This document shows positions 1-10,599 of a stretch of 41,922 nt of DNA, one piece after another. Every line of letters starts with the position of its first letter. The first letter of the stretch is position 1. Source of the DNA: Chara braunii (lineage: Eukaryota > Streptophyta > Charophyceae > Charales > Characeae). The DNA lies in NCBI GenBank assembly GCA_003427395.1, contig BFEA01000534.1, forward strand, positions 593,085 to 635,006. The letters run 5' to 3'. The translations under genes and the position numbers were made by a program. The notes under the pieces were generated by a model that saw nothing but the letters and a program-made list of their open reading frames with translations, was not told the DNA's origin and did no database searches.

Positions 1-46
1 CATGGGCTGGTCACTCGGGAGCCCGGTGGCCTGGCTGGTAGCCTAG
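1..46. mobile_element. End of a hAT-like short inverted-repeat element (truncated by window)
   Basis: The sequence ggctggtagcctag and its G/C-rich preceding part (tcactcgggagcccggtggc) match the right end of the complete element at 23,112-23,515 (tcacccgggaggcccggctg, then gtagcctag). The rest lies outside the window. Confidence 0.6.
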
Positions 47-48
47 CC

Positions 49-1530
49 TGTAACACAACGCATGTTAGTCACCAATGCTAAACTTTAAGTGTATGGAGAA
101 TGAACCTTCATATCACATTTCACCCAAGCTCTTTCAAAAGTAAGTTCACACTTAACTTTATATGATATCACAGATCATATAAAATTTCAACAACATCTCC
201 CCAATACAGGGTGAATCGCCAAAGTTTTCCTTTCCAAAATTATTATAACTCATCGAAATTAACAAAATTTCGACAACACTTCCTCTAGAGAAAGTGTCTT
301 TTCAAAATTTTTGTCAAGCTAGACATGAGATCAAAGAACAACTTTTGACTTAACAATGTCAAATTTTGTTTAACTCTCTGATTTAGTGAAAACTTTGACA
401 ACACTACATCTAGAAAAGTAGGTTTTCCAAATTTATACTAAGTCGGGTATAAATTCAAAGATAGAACTTAACTATGCTAAAACAAAAAATTAACAAACTT
501 TTCAGACTTGTAAAAATTCCGGCAACACTCCCTCTGGCAAAAGTGTCTTTCCTAAATTTATAATCGTGACTTTATAAATTTATTTTTTGGTCGAACTCCT
601 TGATTTAGCAAAAATTTGGGAAACACTTCCTCTAAAAACATACGTTTCTCATATTTTTACTATGTCAAATATAAAAACTCAAGAAAAAGTCAAATTTGCA
701 AAGACAAAAACCGACTAACTCTTTAAACTGGTAAACATTTGCGCAGCACTCTGCTTAGCGAAAATGTCTTTCCAAAATTTATACAAAGTCTAATATAAGA
801 AATAATCTTAACTCTGAAATACAGAAATTGAACTAACTTTTATAGCTCCAACACATGGTGAGCATATAAAACTACTACCTACCAAAAGACAACTCAAGCT
901 AAACTCAAACTAGTCTCAAAGTCAAAAAATGCATACTACAATCAAGGTTTATACATAAAATAGATCGTTGATCCTCCAAATAATTATTTTTTTACTCATC
1001 TTACATATGGCATGACGCTAGACCATTCTGCTTAGAAACAATGTTCAACATGCCTTAGGTTTATACACGAATACGTTACACAACTATTTCTCTTCTTTTG
1101 ACATGTGACTATAATATTTTACTTATAAACAATGCCTAGTCACCCTGAACTATTTGAATATCAAAAGTTTAAACAACTCTCTAACATGTCTTCGAATATG
1201 GGCAGGGGACTAAACCATTCTGCTTAGGAACAATGTTCAGCTTGCCAGTTTACTTTCAATTATGCTATTGATTTCACTTCTCTCCTTAGTGATATCATTT
1301 ATATTAGACCATAATGCTTATAAACAATGTATGGTCCTTTTAAAAACATAAAAAAAAAACACTGGCCATTCTGCTTAGAAACAATGCTCAGTCTTTGGTA
1401 GACCACCTTCCTCCCACCTTCCCTCAATTCATTCCTTAGTCTGACCTTTAAAAAGTCAAACAAAAGTTAAAATTCATGCATGCTTTCCTTCCACTTAGTC
1501 TGATTGAATTCTTAAAAAAAAATATTTGTA
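49..1530 (+). repeat. Left inverted arm of the large element
   Basis: Positions about 180-860 hold five to six degenerate units spaced 98-125 bp. Each contains an aaaattt-(c/g)(g/a)caacact-(t/c)cctct core (near 272, 397, 521, 620 and 743) followed by gtctttccaaaatttata. Positions 1,010-1,400 hold four copies of ccattctgcttagaaacaatg. Read in reverse complement, these align with 12,480-11,750 and 11,460-10,740 respectively. The arm is AT-rich, without coding sequence. Confidence 0.75.
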
Positions 1531-2982
1531 AGGATTTATGCAAACGTAGCAGTCAAGCTAAAGAGGTGTAAAGGTAGGGGCTTCAATAGGTGCACACAGG
1601 GAAAAGAAGTTATCCCTGAATTTCCTTGCCACCAAAACCTCGCTCATGTTCTGGCAAAGCTCCCGCAATCGGTGAGGCAAACGTCCCACAAAGGCCCTCT
1701 TACGGGTTTCCAATCCCATTTGCCTCCTTCCCATCCCGCCTGCCGCCTTCCCCTCGTAACCACATATTAGACTTAGAATGAGAAGGATAGAAGGAGTTGT
1801 AGATTCTCAAGATACAAGAAGGGGAAAATTCAACTCACGTGAGAGAGCCTTGGTATCTTGATGCGCCCGAGGGCCCCTCAATAGTGGCCAAATTGAGGTG
1901 AAAATGGCCAAATTGAGAACAATACGAAGCGAAATAACCTCCTGACAATCCTTCACGTCGCAATTGCAACCCCCTTGCAAAGCGTGGCCATTTCCCCAAA
2001 TTACAGTATCGGTACCAGTGACCAAACTGCAATTACGCAACCCAGAAAGACTGCATTTGAATAGAGTACTCCCCCTTGTGCTCTATTCGAAGTGTAGGCA
2101 GCAACACAACGAAAGTCAGCAAAACACCGCGCAGAGCGACGATGCACGGTGAAATACAATATGTGTGTACAACAAAACACTGCAGCAATTCGGTACGTGT
2201 TCCGTAAGTACACTGCAGTCATGCAGAACAACACCCAGCGGTCGGGTACAACAGAGACAGTCAATGCATCCGCTTACTCGATGAGCTACCAACAACTTTT
2301 GTTCCCTTTGCCTTGAGACGGCGAGACCATGAGACACTCTTCGAACAAGATCGTGCACAAAGGGACGACCGACTTTTTTGCCCACAATCGGTTGCAAAAT
2401 TTCAAATGGCAAAAACACATTTAAAGCCTAATAGACGAAGCCGTCCCTAAAGCTAAAAATGCATAGTCGAGCGTTGTCCGGAAAGCAGAAATACCCAGAT
2501 GGAGCTCCAATGGGGAACCACAGCAACAATTTTAGCTTGTCAATAAAGACACATATTTGGTACCACCGCAAATATAAGCAAAGCTCTTTCTCTCCTTGGC
2601 GCTTAGTGTTAAGACTATGACCCCCCCTTCGACAACTCTATCCTGCATTACAGCCAATGGAGCAGAAGCAGCAACTGAAGTACATGCTGGTGTCAGCCAT
2701 GCAGACTAATCCTAAGATCGGATATGCCACCCCCCACACTCAAACTTCTCACAACAGATTGTGGTTGGGGAACGGTGCACCCAAGGAGTGTTCCCGCCAC
2801 TCAAGATCCTTCCGCCTCGTGGCTAAACACCCATCATCCCGTATGCATACCGAACTCCTTGATCCGAGTTTCAAAATGGGCAGGATAGAGGAACTTCGCC
2901 ATCATCTCAAACACACAGAAGCCCATGATAGGCCCGCCGTTGAACACCCCACCAAATGTGCAAAATGAGAACAAATCTTCCT
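1531..2982. other. Interior of the large element, no gene recognised
   Basis: Mixed-composition DNA. Overlapping short frames occur on both strands (for example 103 codons on plus at 2,657-2,968) without recognisable domains, codon bias or splice structure. I do not call a gene. Confidence 0.5.
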
Positions 2983-3210
2983 CCAAGGTTGGGGAGATTC
3001 ATTACCACCGAAACTGTCGTCTGCGGGACCAGCGTCCTGAGAAGAAGAGATAAAAAAACAGGTTGGAAACCAGATCCAACGTCCTTTCCAGAAGAAAAAA
3101 AAAATAATTCTTGAAATTCTAGCAACCTTGCATATGAAATAAAATAAAACCTATTTACAGAAACAGAGGGTATCCCACTTGACAGTCTATTGACTATCCC
3201 TGGTCTAGCC

Positions 3211-3393
3211 TTAAACCACCAGTACTTGGCCCAGCTATCAAGTCTGAGCCTCGGCCGAAGAGGTTTACTCTAAAAAACATGGAAAAAAAAATAAAAAAAA
3301 CGGTTACTACCTCCTCGACATTCACAAAAGACAATCATCACGGCGGTGTATCTTTGCATATTCTAGCGAAAGATTCACTCTCATTTTCATTTT

Positions 3394-3441
<48 letters not shown>

Positions 3442-3472
3442 AGGGGCGGCGAGGTGTCCCCGCCCCTCTCTC

Positions 3473-3549
<77 letters not shown>

Positions 3550-3796
3550 CGCGCGCGCGCGTGCGCGCGTGCGCATGACACTGTTTTTTACCTTTCGTTT
3601 TCTTTCTTTTACAATTTTTATCTGAATTTTTCTTTCTTTCTTTCTTTGTTCTTTCATTTTGTGGTGTCGTGCCGAGTGAACCGGGGCTTGGCCTTCAAGC
3701 AGCAACCGGGCCTTCCCTTGGCCGACCCCCGAAGGTGTCGGTGCATTAACAGGGAAGGCCTGTGGCCGATAGCTGGGCCAAGTGCTGGTGGTTTAA
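3211..3796. mobile_element. TTAA-flanked inverted-repeat transposon (586 bp) carrying GA/CT/CG tracts
   Basis: The ends are near-perfect 29-bp inverted repeats: TTAAACCACCAGTACTTGG... at 3,211 and ...CCAAGTGCTGGTGGTTTAA ending at 3,796, one mismatch within the arms. TTAA is present on both sides, and the paralogous site at 4,216-4,219 carries a single TTAA in the same flanking sequence. The element therefore inserted into TTAA and duplicated it, as piggyBac and Kolobok transposons do. No transposase is encoded. The interior holds (GA)n, (CT)n and (CG)n runs plus a CT/TTTC-rich stretch. Confidence 0.85.
3399..3574. repeat. Compound microsatellite (GA)n, (CT)n, (CG)n
   Basis: (GA) at 3,399-3,438, (CT) at about 3,466-3,534 and (CG/TG) at 3,534-3,574. 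GA and CT are complementary and could form a hairpin or triplex. The alternating CG run is a classical Z-DNA-forming sequence. It lies inside the TTAA element. Confidence 0.95.
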
Positions 3797-4219
3797 TCCA
3801 AGGGTTTGTGTTATTTAAGGTCGCAAAGCAAGAACATGTGCGTGCAAGATGCACACGAGGCACACTGTACTAAGGACCAGTTTCAATTAACATGAGGTGC
3901 TCGTTCGCTTCCGACTTTGCATGGTATTAAAAGGACATGAATAAAGGTTGGGGATCTCACAATTCAACCCAGATTGATGGAAAGCAGGTCCAGCGTCCTA
4001 TCTTGGGTATCGGACTGGAAAGTGGGACCAGTGTTCTCAGAAGAAGAGATAGAAAAACAGGCTGCAAACCAGGTCCAGCGTCCTTTCCAGGAAAAAAAAA
4101 AAAAAAAACAATTTTGGCAATTTTAGCAACCTTTGCATATGAAAGAAAATAAACCCTATTTACAGAAACAGAGGGTACCCCTCTTGACAATCTATTGACT
4201 ACCCCTGGTCTAGCCTTAA

Positions 4220-4599
4220 TCCAAGGGTTTGGTTTCTAAAGTCACTTTTCTCTACCTCCATGCTGCGAGAGAGGGGAGGCCTACGAGAAGGAGGCGAGTA
4301 GGAATCAAATCATTGAGTCGGCCCATTTCTTTGAAGATTATTCTCACAGTTACAATTTCCTGAATGTATATGTACACAACTACGACCAGCCCTGGACGAA
4401 TCTCTGATGGCTTTGGGTGGCAAATGAGTAAAAACATTGAAAACGGTAGCCTCTCCTTCATTCCATGGGACGACAGTAGATCCAACATGCAATCCAAGAG
4501 CAGACGGTAACAGTGCCAACCTCAATTTTCCAAGTGTTGGTACCGATCGCTTTCAGGATTGGCAAAATTCAAGTTTAGGCTTGTACATTTAGCCCCGGG
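4220..4599. other. Intergenic, no feature recognised
   Basis: Nothing beyond shadow reading frames. A minus-strand frame of 81 codons has no recognisable motif. Confidence 0.5.
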
Positions 4600-4615
4600 T
4601 GTACTGGTGGTTTAA
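4600..4615. mobile_element. Solo terminal repeat of the TTAA family
   Basis: The sequence tgtactggtggtttaa matches the right end of the TTAA family. No matching left end was found between 4,220 and 4,600, so this is a truncated or decayed copy. Confidence 0.45.
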
Positions 4616-4965
4616 GCGCTTGAAAAACTTGAGACTGAAGAAGAAACATGGAGGTGTCATCTGTAAAAAAATTAATCTTTGGCATGCAGCCGATGAAGGG
4701 TCAAGGAAGACTAACTCAAACTTGTAATGTAAGAGATCAACATGAACCATATAAAGAATGTACAAACCAAGTGGGAGATTGACCCTCCTTATAAGGGGGC
4801 CTATAAGCATCCACCCAGCCCTAAGTTATGAAAGTGTTCAACAAATCCTTAGCGTGTGAGGTGACCGTGAGGGAACGAACATAACCAAGGCTAGGATGAA
4901 GGACTGCATTCCAGTCGCTACCCAGGATAAGATGATGAACATGTGGAACAACTAAGGTAAGAACG

Positions 4966-5072
4966 ACCGTCTTCACCCGAATAGAACGTTCGGACATTAT
5001 AGCTATATTTAACACAAATTTCAGTCCACATACGACCATAATTATTGGGCGTTCCATTCGGGTGAAGACGGT
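4966..5072. mobile_element. 107-bp palindromic miniature element, copy a
   Basis: It starts ACCGTCTTCACCCGAATAGA and ends with its near-exact reverse complement TTCGGGTGAAGACGGT. The arms are about 23 bp, and the centre (cattatagctatattt...taattattgggc) is weakly palindromic as well. Three further copies exist in the window (16,716; about 16,953; 31,006). It is a typical miniature inverted-repeat element with no coding capacity. Target-site duplications are not clear. Confidence 0.75.
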
Positions 5073-5626
5073 GGAGAAAACAAGCCTTCTGACGCCAGTC
5101 CGAAGGGGCATAAACGGTACTAACAACCCATGGCTAGTCCCCAATTTGGAGTGACACCGACAACCATCCACCCTCACGACAACTCCAATAGATCCTTGGG
5201 TAGGGACTTGAAATTGAGGGCCCCTCCACTAAAGTCGTTGAGTATTAATTGCTTAATGGTCTAACTTATGAAACAATAAAGATGCAATGATTTTAAACCA
5301 AAGTCATTATAAGACAATTTTTGTTGGTCACTCCTGGGAATCCTAACCCTCGCACACTCCATGAAAATATCTTAATTTATCCATGCAGTTCTACAATTAT
5401 AATTGAAACAAACCTACGTCGAATTAAAACAAAAAAAAACTAGGTCGAAGAATAATTCTACAATCCCCTAGGAAACGAGCTAAGGTCAAGGAACAGAGAA
5501 AGAAGGATGTCTAAAAACCACAAGCCGCAAACAAGACAACATACCTACAGTGTCCTACACATCCTTTCCCAATTGTGCCATTAGGGCGACAAACACAGTC
5601 GCAAATACAAAGTATTCCAAGGAAAG

Positions 5627-5784
5627 TTGAACCACCAGTACTTGTCTCGACTATTGACGGCGGAAAGAAAACAAAATAGTGACGTTTCTAGTCGGATAAA
5701 TTCGGGCGCTCTTGTAGTGGCTCGTACATTTCCTAAACTCGTGGCTTGTTAACGGGCACGACTTATAAAGTACAGGTGATTTAA
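5627..5784. mobile_element. TTAA-family short element (158 bp)
   Basis: The left end is TTGAACCACCAGTACTTGTC; the right end AAAGTACAGGTGATTTAA is its degenerate reverse complement. The interior (gacgtttctagtcgg, cgtacatttcctaaa, gggcacgact) aligns with the 160-bp element at 15,961-16,120, so both belong to one subfamily. Confidence 0.7.
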
Positions 5785-6405
5785 TGCATTCACTTCAACA
5801 AGGATTGCGGATAACAAAAGCAGTCTCACCATAAGGATCAACAAACAACGCCAACGGGACCCACTTGGGCTCCCGTACATTTGCACTTTTGGGTGAGGAG
5901 ACGTACAGCCTAGCCTCAAGAAACAAAAAGTTGGAAAAACAAAAGATTTCCTTACCATCTAGCATCTCCTTGGGAGTCTTAATACGTCGTATAAGAAAGA
6001 CGGTTGTCAACTGCCGCACCTTGCACCTGACCCAAATTTACCTCCACATGTTGAGAGCCAGAGCGAAGACAACACAAACATTATCCAACGATGGTTGTGA
6101 CACAAAAAAGAAGCGAGGGATCATCAGACAACGGTAGCTGAACTGAGGGAGGCCGTGCAACAAAGTCTGCTTATGTCTCTGCAGCTGAGGAGGCGATTGC
6201 AATTAAATGCGTGATAACAAATACGATTGCTCAGGCTGCAATCAAGATGGATCCACTGCTGAATGCTGTAACTAGATAATGTGAGAGGGTGGACTAACAG
6301 AAACCGGCAATAGCTGCATATGCAAAGGAGATGGTTCACTATTGAATTTTGTTGACTTCATAGTGTAGGAGAATGTACTAGCAGTTGCGGCCGAGTTGTA
6401 GTTGT

Positions 6406-6463
<58 letters not shown>

Positions 6464-9400
6464 CTGGCTCATTGTCAAACTTGGAAAATGAAAATGAGTC
6501 TTTAGTGACAACGCCGGAATATTGATTCTCATTTTACACATTGTGAAATCGACATACACGTTATCGGTGCGAATACCCTTACAAGGGTATCCTACTATCC
6601 ACCTTGGTTTTTGCAAGTGACAGGAAAAGTAAGTTTCTAAAAATATGAGTACGTCGCGCGAGTCGCGGCTGTGTTTTTCATTTATGCTAACTAAGTGGTT
6701 GACTAGAAGTAGAGAGTGTGTGGGCGCACCGATCTAAGGAGCGCGTGCTCTCTTTTCTTGATGATGATTGTGGAGCCGGCGTGGTTGACGACCAATTTTT
6801 ATTTTTATTTTTGAATTAAACTAGGATTAAAAAAAATCATCTTTTGATTGGTTCGTTTGACCACGGTGTGTGCGCACGTCCGAAGGACGACATTGACAAT
6901 AAAATGGCTTTGGTAATAATTAGAGTGTGCGAGGGGATAGGAATGCAGAAGGCGTGGAGCTTGGTGGCCGTGGGTTTAGTGGGCAAGCCAAGGTATGACT
7001 GTGATAGTTTTAAAAGGCCCATGCATCACGTGGTACCCGCTTATATACATTACCACTAGCACTAGGCTTAGCCTTGGGCCTAACCCTATTGAGTACAGTA
7101 TCGGACTTTCACTCGGGAGATTCGGGGATCAAGACCAGCCCGCGACGTCATAGGAGTATTGGGGCTGCGTGAAGAGGCCAAGAGGTTGAGGGCCCGGCGG
7201 GGGCTATCCCCCTTGCTTTTTACCGTCAGCAGAGTTGGGGCAATACTACCTATTCTTTTTTACTCGTCCGTTGTTTTTCAATGATTATTTTTTCTTAAAT
7301 ATTTTATTATTTATCGTTGTGTTTTATTTTTCTATTTCGGCGTTCCTTATATCAAACGCGATACTGGACTTAAGGGTAGTTGACAGGACGAACGGGTCAA
7401 CTTAGATGGTGTGAGCTTAGGCTTTTGGGCTACGTGACCGGGGCTGTCAAGGTAGTCGCGGACCTCGAGCACGCACCTCTTCTGGCGGGCCCTTTGGTTT
7501 CATGCGTGTATGTCGGGACCCGACATGGGCACAAGTGGTCTGGGATACTGTTGGGAGAGGCCCGGACCAATACTGGCTGCAGGGACAGTTCGCATGAAAC
7601 CCTTTCTCCACTTCGGTCTTCAAGGTTCACCTTCGAATATTTGCTCCTACCGCAAAGATCTGCGTTGGGCTTGTTTCACTTAGGCCAATGCTCGGACGCG
7701 CCCTCCAGCTCTTCGAAGAGCTGGAGTTTCCTCAGCGGCAGCGTCACCCATTGTCGGGGTGGACGAAGCGGGCAGGTGAGTTGTTGCACTCTTTTCAACG
7801 GATATTGACTTCCAAGACCACCACCCTGATGTTTGTATCAACACCCTATGTGGGGTCCAGGTTAATACGCAGGTGGGGCGGGGGCACTCCTGTGCAAATC
7901 CATCGTCAGACCTGGGTGTATGGGGCGAAAGACTAATCGAACAAGCTCACTAGCGGATTCTCTTTAAAGTCACCCTTAGGATAGGTGAAGTTGTCGAAAA
8001 CAACTTATCGATCGCCACTAATTGTTGGGTTGGACGCCGTTGCTGATTGAAGCTGCGTAGCGGAGGGAGCGAACGGGGATGGTCGTGGGAATCGAAGTGA
8101 GGGCAAAAAGGAGGTGGGAAACGGAATTGTGAAAGAGAAATGAATCTAGACGCATTTCGCGCCAGATGCAACCGAAAGCAGAGATAGAGGGAATGAGAAA
8201 AGTAGGATCAAAAGATTGCTAATACCGTTTATTCCTTGATAGAAATAAGCAAGCGAAGACTCCGTCCGGGGGTTTTCGAGGACGATGACCCCGTTTTCGA
8301 GGTCAGTTTAGTAAGAAAGTTAGTAGTTAGAAAGTTAGACAGAGAAGTTGTGCGAGAAGCTATCAAAGAGAATGGACATGGCAAGTGCAAAGGAGATTAC
8401 TCACCCGTTCCTTGATGACAACGGTGGAGGCAAGTTGCTGCACTGGGGGCTTTCAACACTGTAAGTTCAATGGGGCGCGATTTTAATGAAGGAGTGATGG
8501 TTCTGCTAGTACAACCATTGAGAGTTGCGCCAGGGGGCAGTTTCAAGGGGATAATTTATCCTTCCTCATTCTAGTGGAAGATTCATTTGAATTTCGCTCG
8601 TCCTAGCGACGGAAGGGGCATGAGGCCAACTGCGGGGTTGGCGACTTACCTGTTGGCCGGCGCGTTGTTCAGCAAGCCGACAAAAGCCACCTCTATTGAT
8701 TTCGTTGCAGGCACGACTGGAGAAGCACGATGTATGCTCACGTGTTCTAGCGGGAAAATTCATTTTGTTTTGTGTTGTCAGTGTAGAGCTAGGTTGGCGA
8801 GGAATCACTATGCAATTAGTAATCTCAACACTTCGACGCTCTCGAGTTCGTTGATGGTGCCGCTTGTGGTCGGAATGCTCATCACCAGGGCACCAACCCT
8901 CCTAGTTCATTGTCCCCTCCGCGTTCCCGGTCACCCTCGTGATCGTTGTACATGCAACCATAGTGCATGCATCGAGTCAAGGTACAATCTAGGTGTATTG
9001 AGGATCAGTAGAGGGAGAGATGAGTGGAGGACGAGAGGGATGAGAGTAGGAGTTGCATGGATGAAAAGGAAGGTGAGCAAGGAAAGAGGGTAATTACCTC
9101 CACGATCTAACGAAAGGTCTGCTCTCGATATCGACATTTAGAGGGGGTACTAGTAAGGCAGGGACGCTCGAGCGCGAGAGCGGGAGGACTGATGAAGGAG
9201 GTTATGCGCATCCTATAAAGAAAAAATTGGGGGTGGGTGGGTAAACATCTCTCTTTCTCTCTGTGTATATAATCGTTCTTAGGTGGTGGAGTGATTTGTC
9301 AGCAAGCAATGATAAATTGATACATCTTTCTTGATTCTATGGCAGTGGTGCATGAACGCTCTCGGAAGGTAGTGATCTATGGTGTCACTACAAGTAAGGC

Positions 9401-9736
9401 TGTTTAGAAGTCGGCTGCAGTGTCCACTATACTACTAGCGCCAATGTGAACCATTGCTAATGCATGTCGAGCACTCATGCTGCCGCTTTTGGGAGATATG
9501 GGTGGTAGTGTGGACTAGAGTCGAAAATGCTATCGCTGGTAGAGAGGTTATCCCGGGTTGTCGGGGTTGTGCCATTGTCATCTACGAAGAGAAACGTAGT
9601 CATTCTGTGAGTTATTAGACTCTAAAGTCACCACTGCAGTGTCACTTGAGTAGTTGCCGTCATGACTAGATGCAGTCGGTGCCTTGCGGAACAACCTGTG
9701 TTCCTTCGTTTTTTTACCCGTGCATCTCGACTTCTG
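5785..9736. other. Interior of the large element, no gene recognised
   Basis: Nearly 4 kb with only shadow frames. The longest is 168 codons on plus at 8,587-9,093, with no motif. It contains the (CT)n run at 6,409-6,462 and moderately GC-rich unique sequence at 7.1-9.2 kb. No transposase-like signature was seen. Confidence 0.5.
6409..6462. repeat. (CT)n microsatellite
   Basis: An uninterrupted CT dinucleotide run of about 53 nt. Confidence 0.97.
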
Positions 9737-10340
9737 GCTTGTACCTTCGGGCACGGAATAAATTGTATGATTAAACGGGAACAACCACTCTAAGCCTAGT
9801 TGATTATGAGGAGGTCATTGTTGCGATTGAGAGAATCACGAGAGAGTCAACGGTAGGCGGTTGGGCTGCAGTTTAGCCAAGTTGCTGTGCATTCTGGCTA
9901 CCATTGTGAGGCCCTCGGACGCGTCAAGGTATTGAGGCCCGCTCATACGAGTCCTGAGTACACCATCCTTGAATCTGGGAGACTCAAACCTTTCTCCTTT
10001 TGTCTTGTAACTTCGTGCACATAATGACCTGAATGATTAAACAAGAACAACCAATCTGAGCCTAGTTGTTTACGAGGACTTCATTGTTGCGATTGGAAGG
10101 ATCGTCAGAGAGTCAACGGTAGGCGGTTGGGCTGCAGTTTGGCCAAGTTGGTGTGCATTCTGGCTACCATTGCATGGGCCCTCAGGCGTGTCAAGGATTG
10201 GCTCTACCTCCTCGAACCATAACAATAAAGTGCTCTTGTAAATTATGGCCTTCTCCCGGAATGCAAGGCTCTCTCACACGAGTTTGAAAGCACCATCCTT
10301 GAATTTAAAAGACTCAAACCTTTCTCCTTCTGCCCTTCTA
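9737..10340. repeat. Direct tandem duplication, period about 266 bp
   Basis: Unit 1 (cttgtaccttcgggcac, tcattgttgcgattg, agagtcaacggtaggcggtt, caccatccttgaat, cctttctcctt) recurs from about 10,003 with insertions near 10,200-10,270. Long stretches such as gagtcaacggtaggcggttg plus following bases are identical. Non-coding; it lies just inside the right arm of the large element. Confidence 0.85.
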
Positions 10341-10599
10341 ACTCTCTGCCTAGTCTATTGGTTTTATGAGAAAAGCAGCAAGCGAGATTGCAACTCGTAA
10401 TCCATGTCAAGGCTTCTTTAGGAGGTTGCCCCATCAATTGCAGGAGCTCTGCCGGAACCTAGGCGAGGTTATGGAGCTAGAAAATTGAGTGGTGATCATC
10501 ACCTCCATCTATAAACCCAACTAAAACGCTTACCTGTGCATCTTTCTATGGTTTGGCTCAACATATTGCGTACATCCCTATTGATTTTGTGTTTGACTT

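Larger units (their letters stand above)
2983..4230. repeat. Direct repeat pair, one copy interrupted by a TTAA element
   Basis: The segment 2,983-3,214 (aaggttgggga, then gggaccagcgtcctgagaag, aaacaggttggaaacca, cagaaacagagggta, ctggtctagccttaa) recurs at 3,944-4,219 with scattered changes. It resumes after the inserted element at 3,793 (ttaatccaagggtttg), matching 4,216-4,231. The two copies are about 1 kb apart and non-coding. Copy 2 preserves the uninterrupted site. Confidence 0.85.

Noticed and set aside
3279-3873. Arg/Glu and Ser/Leu repeat frames on both strands
   Set aside because: They are translations of the GA, CT and CG microsatellites.
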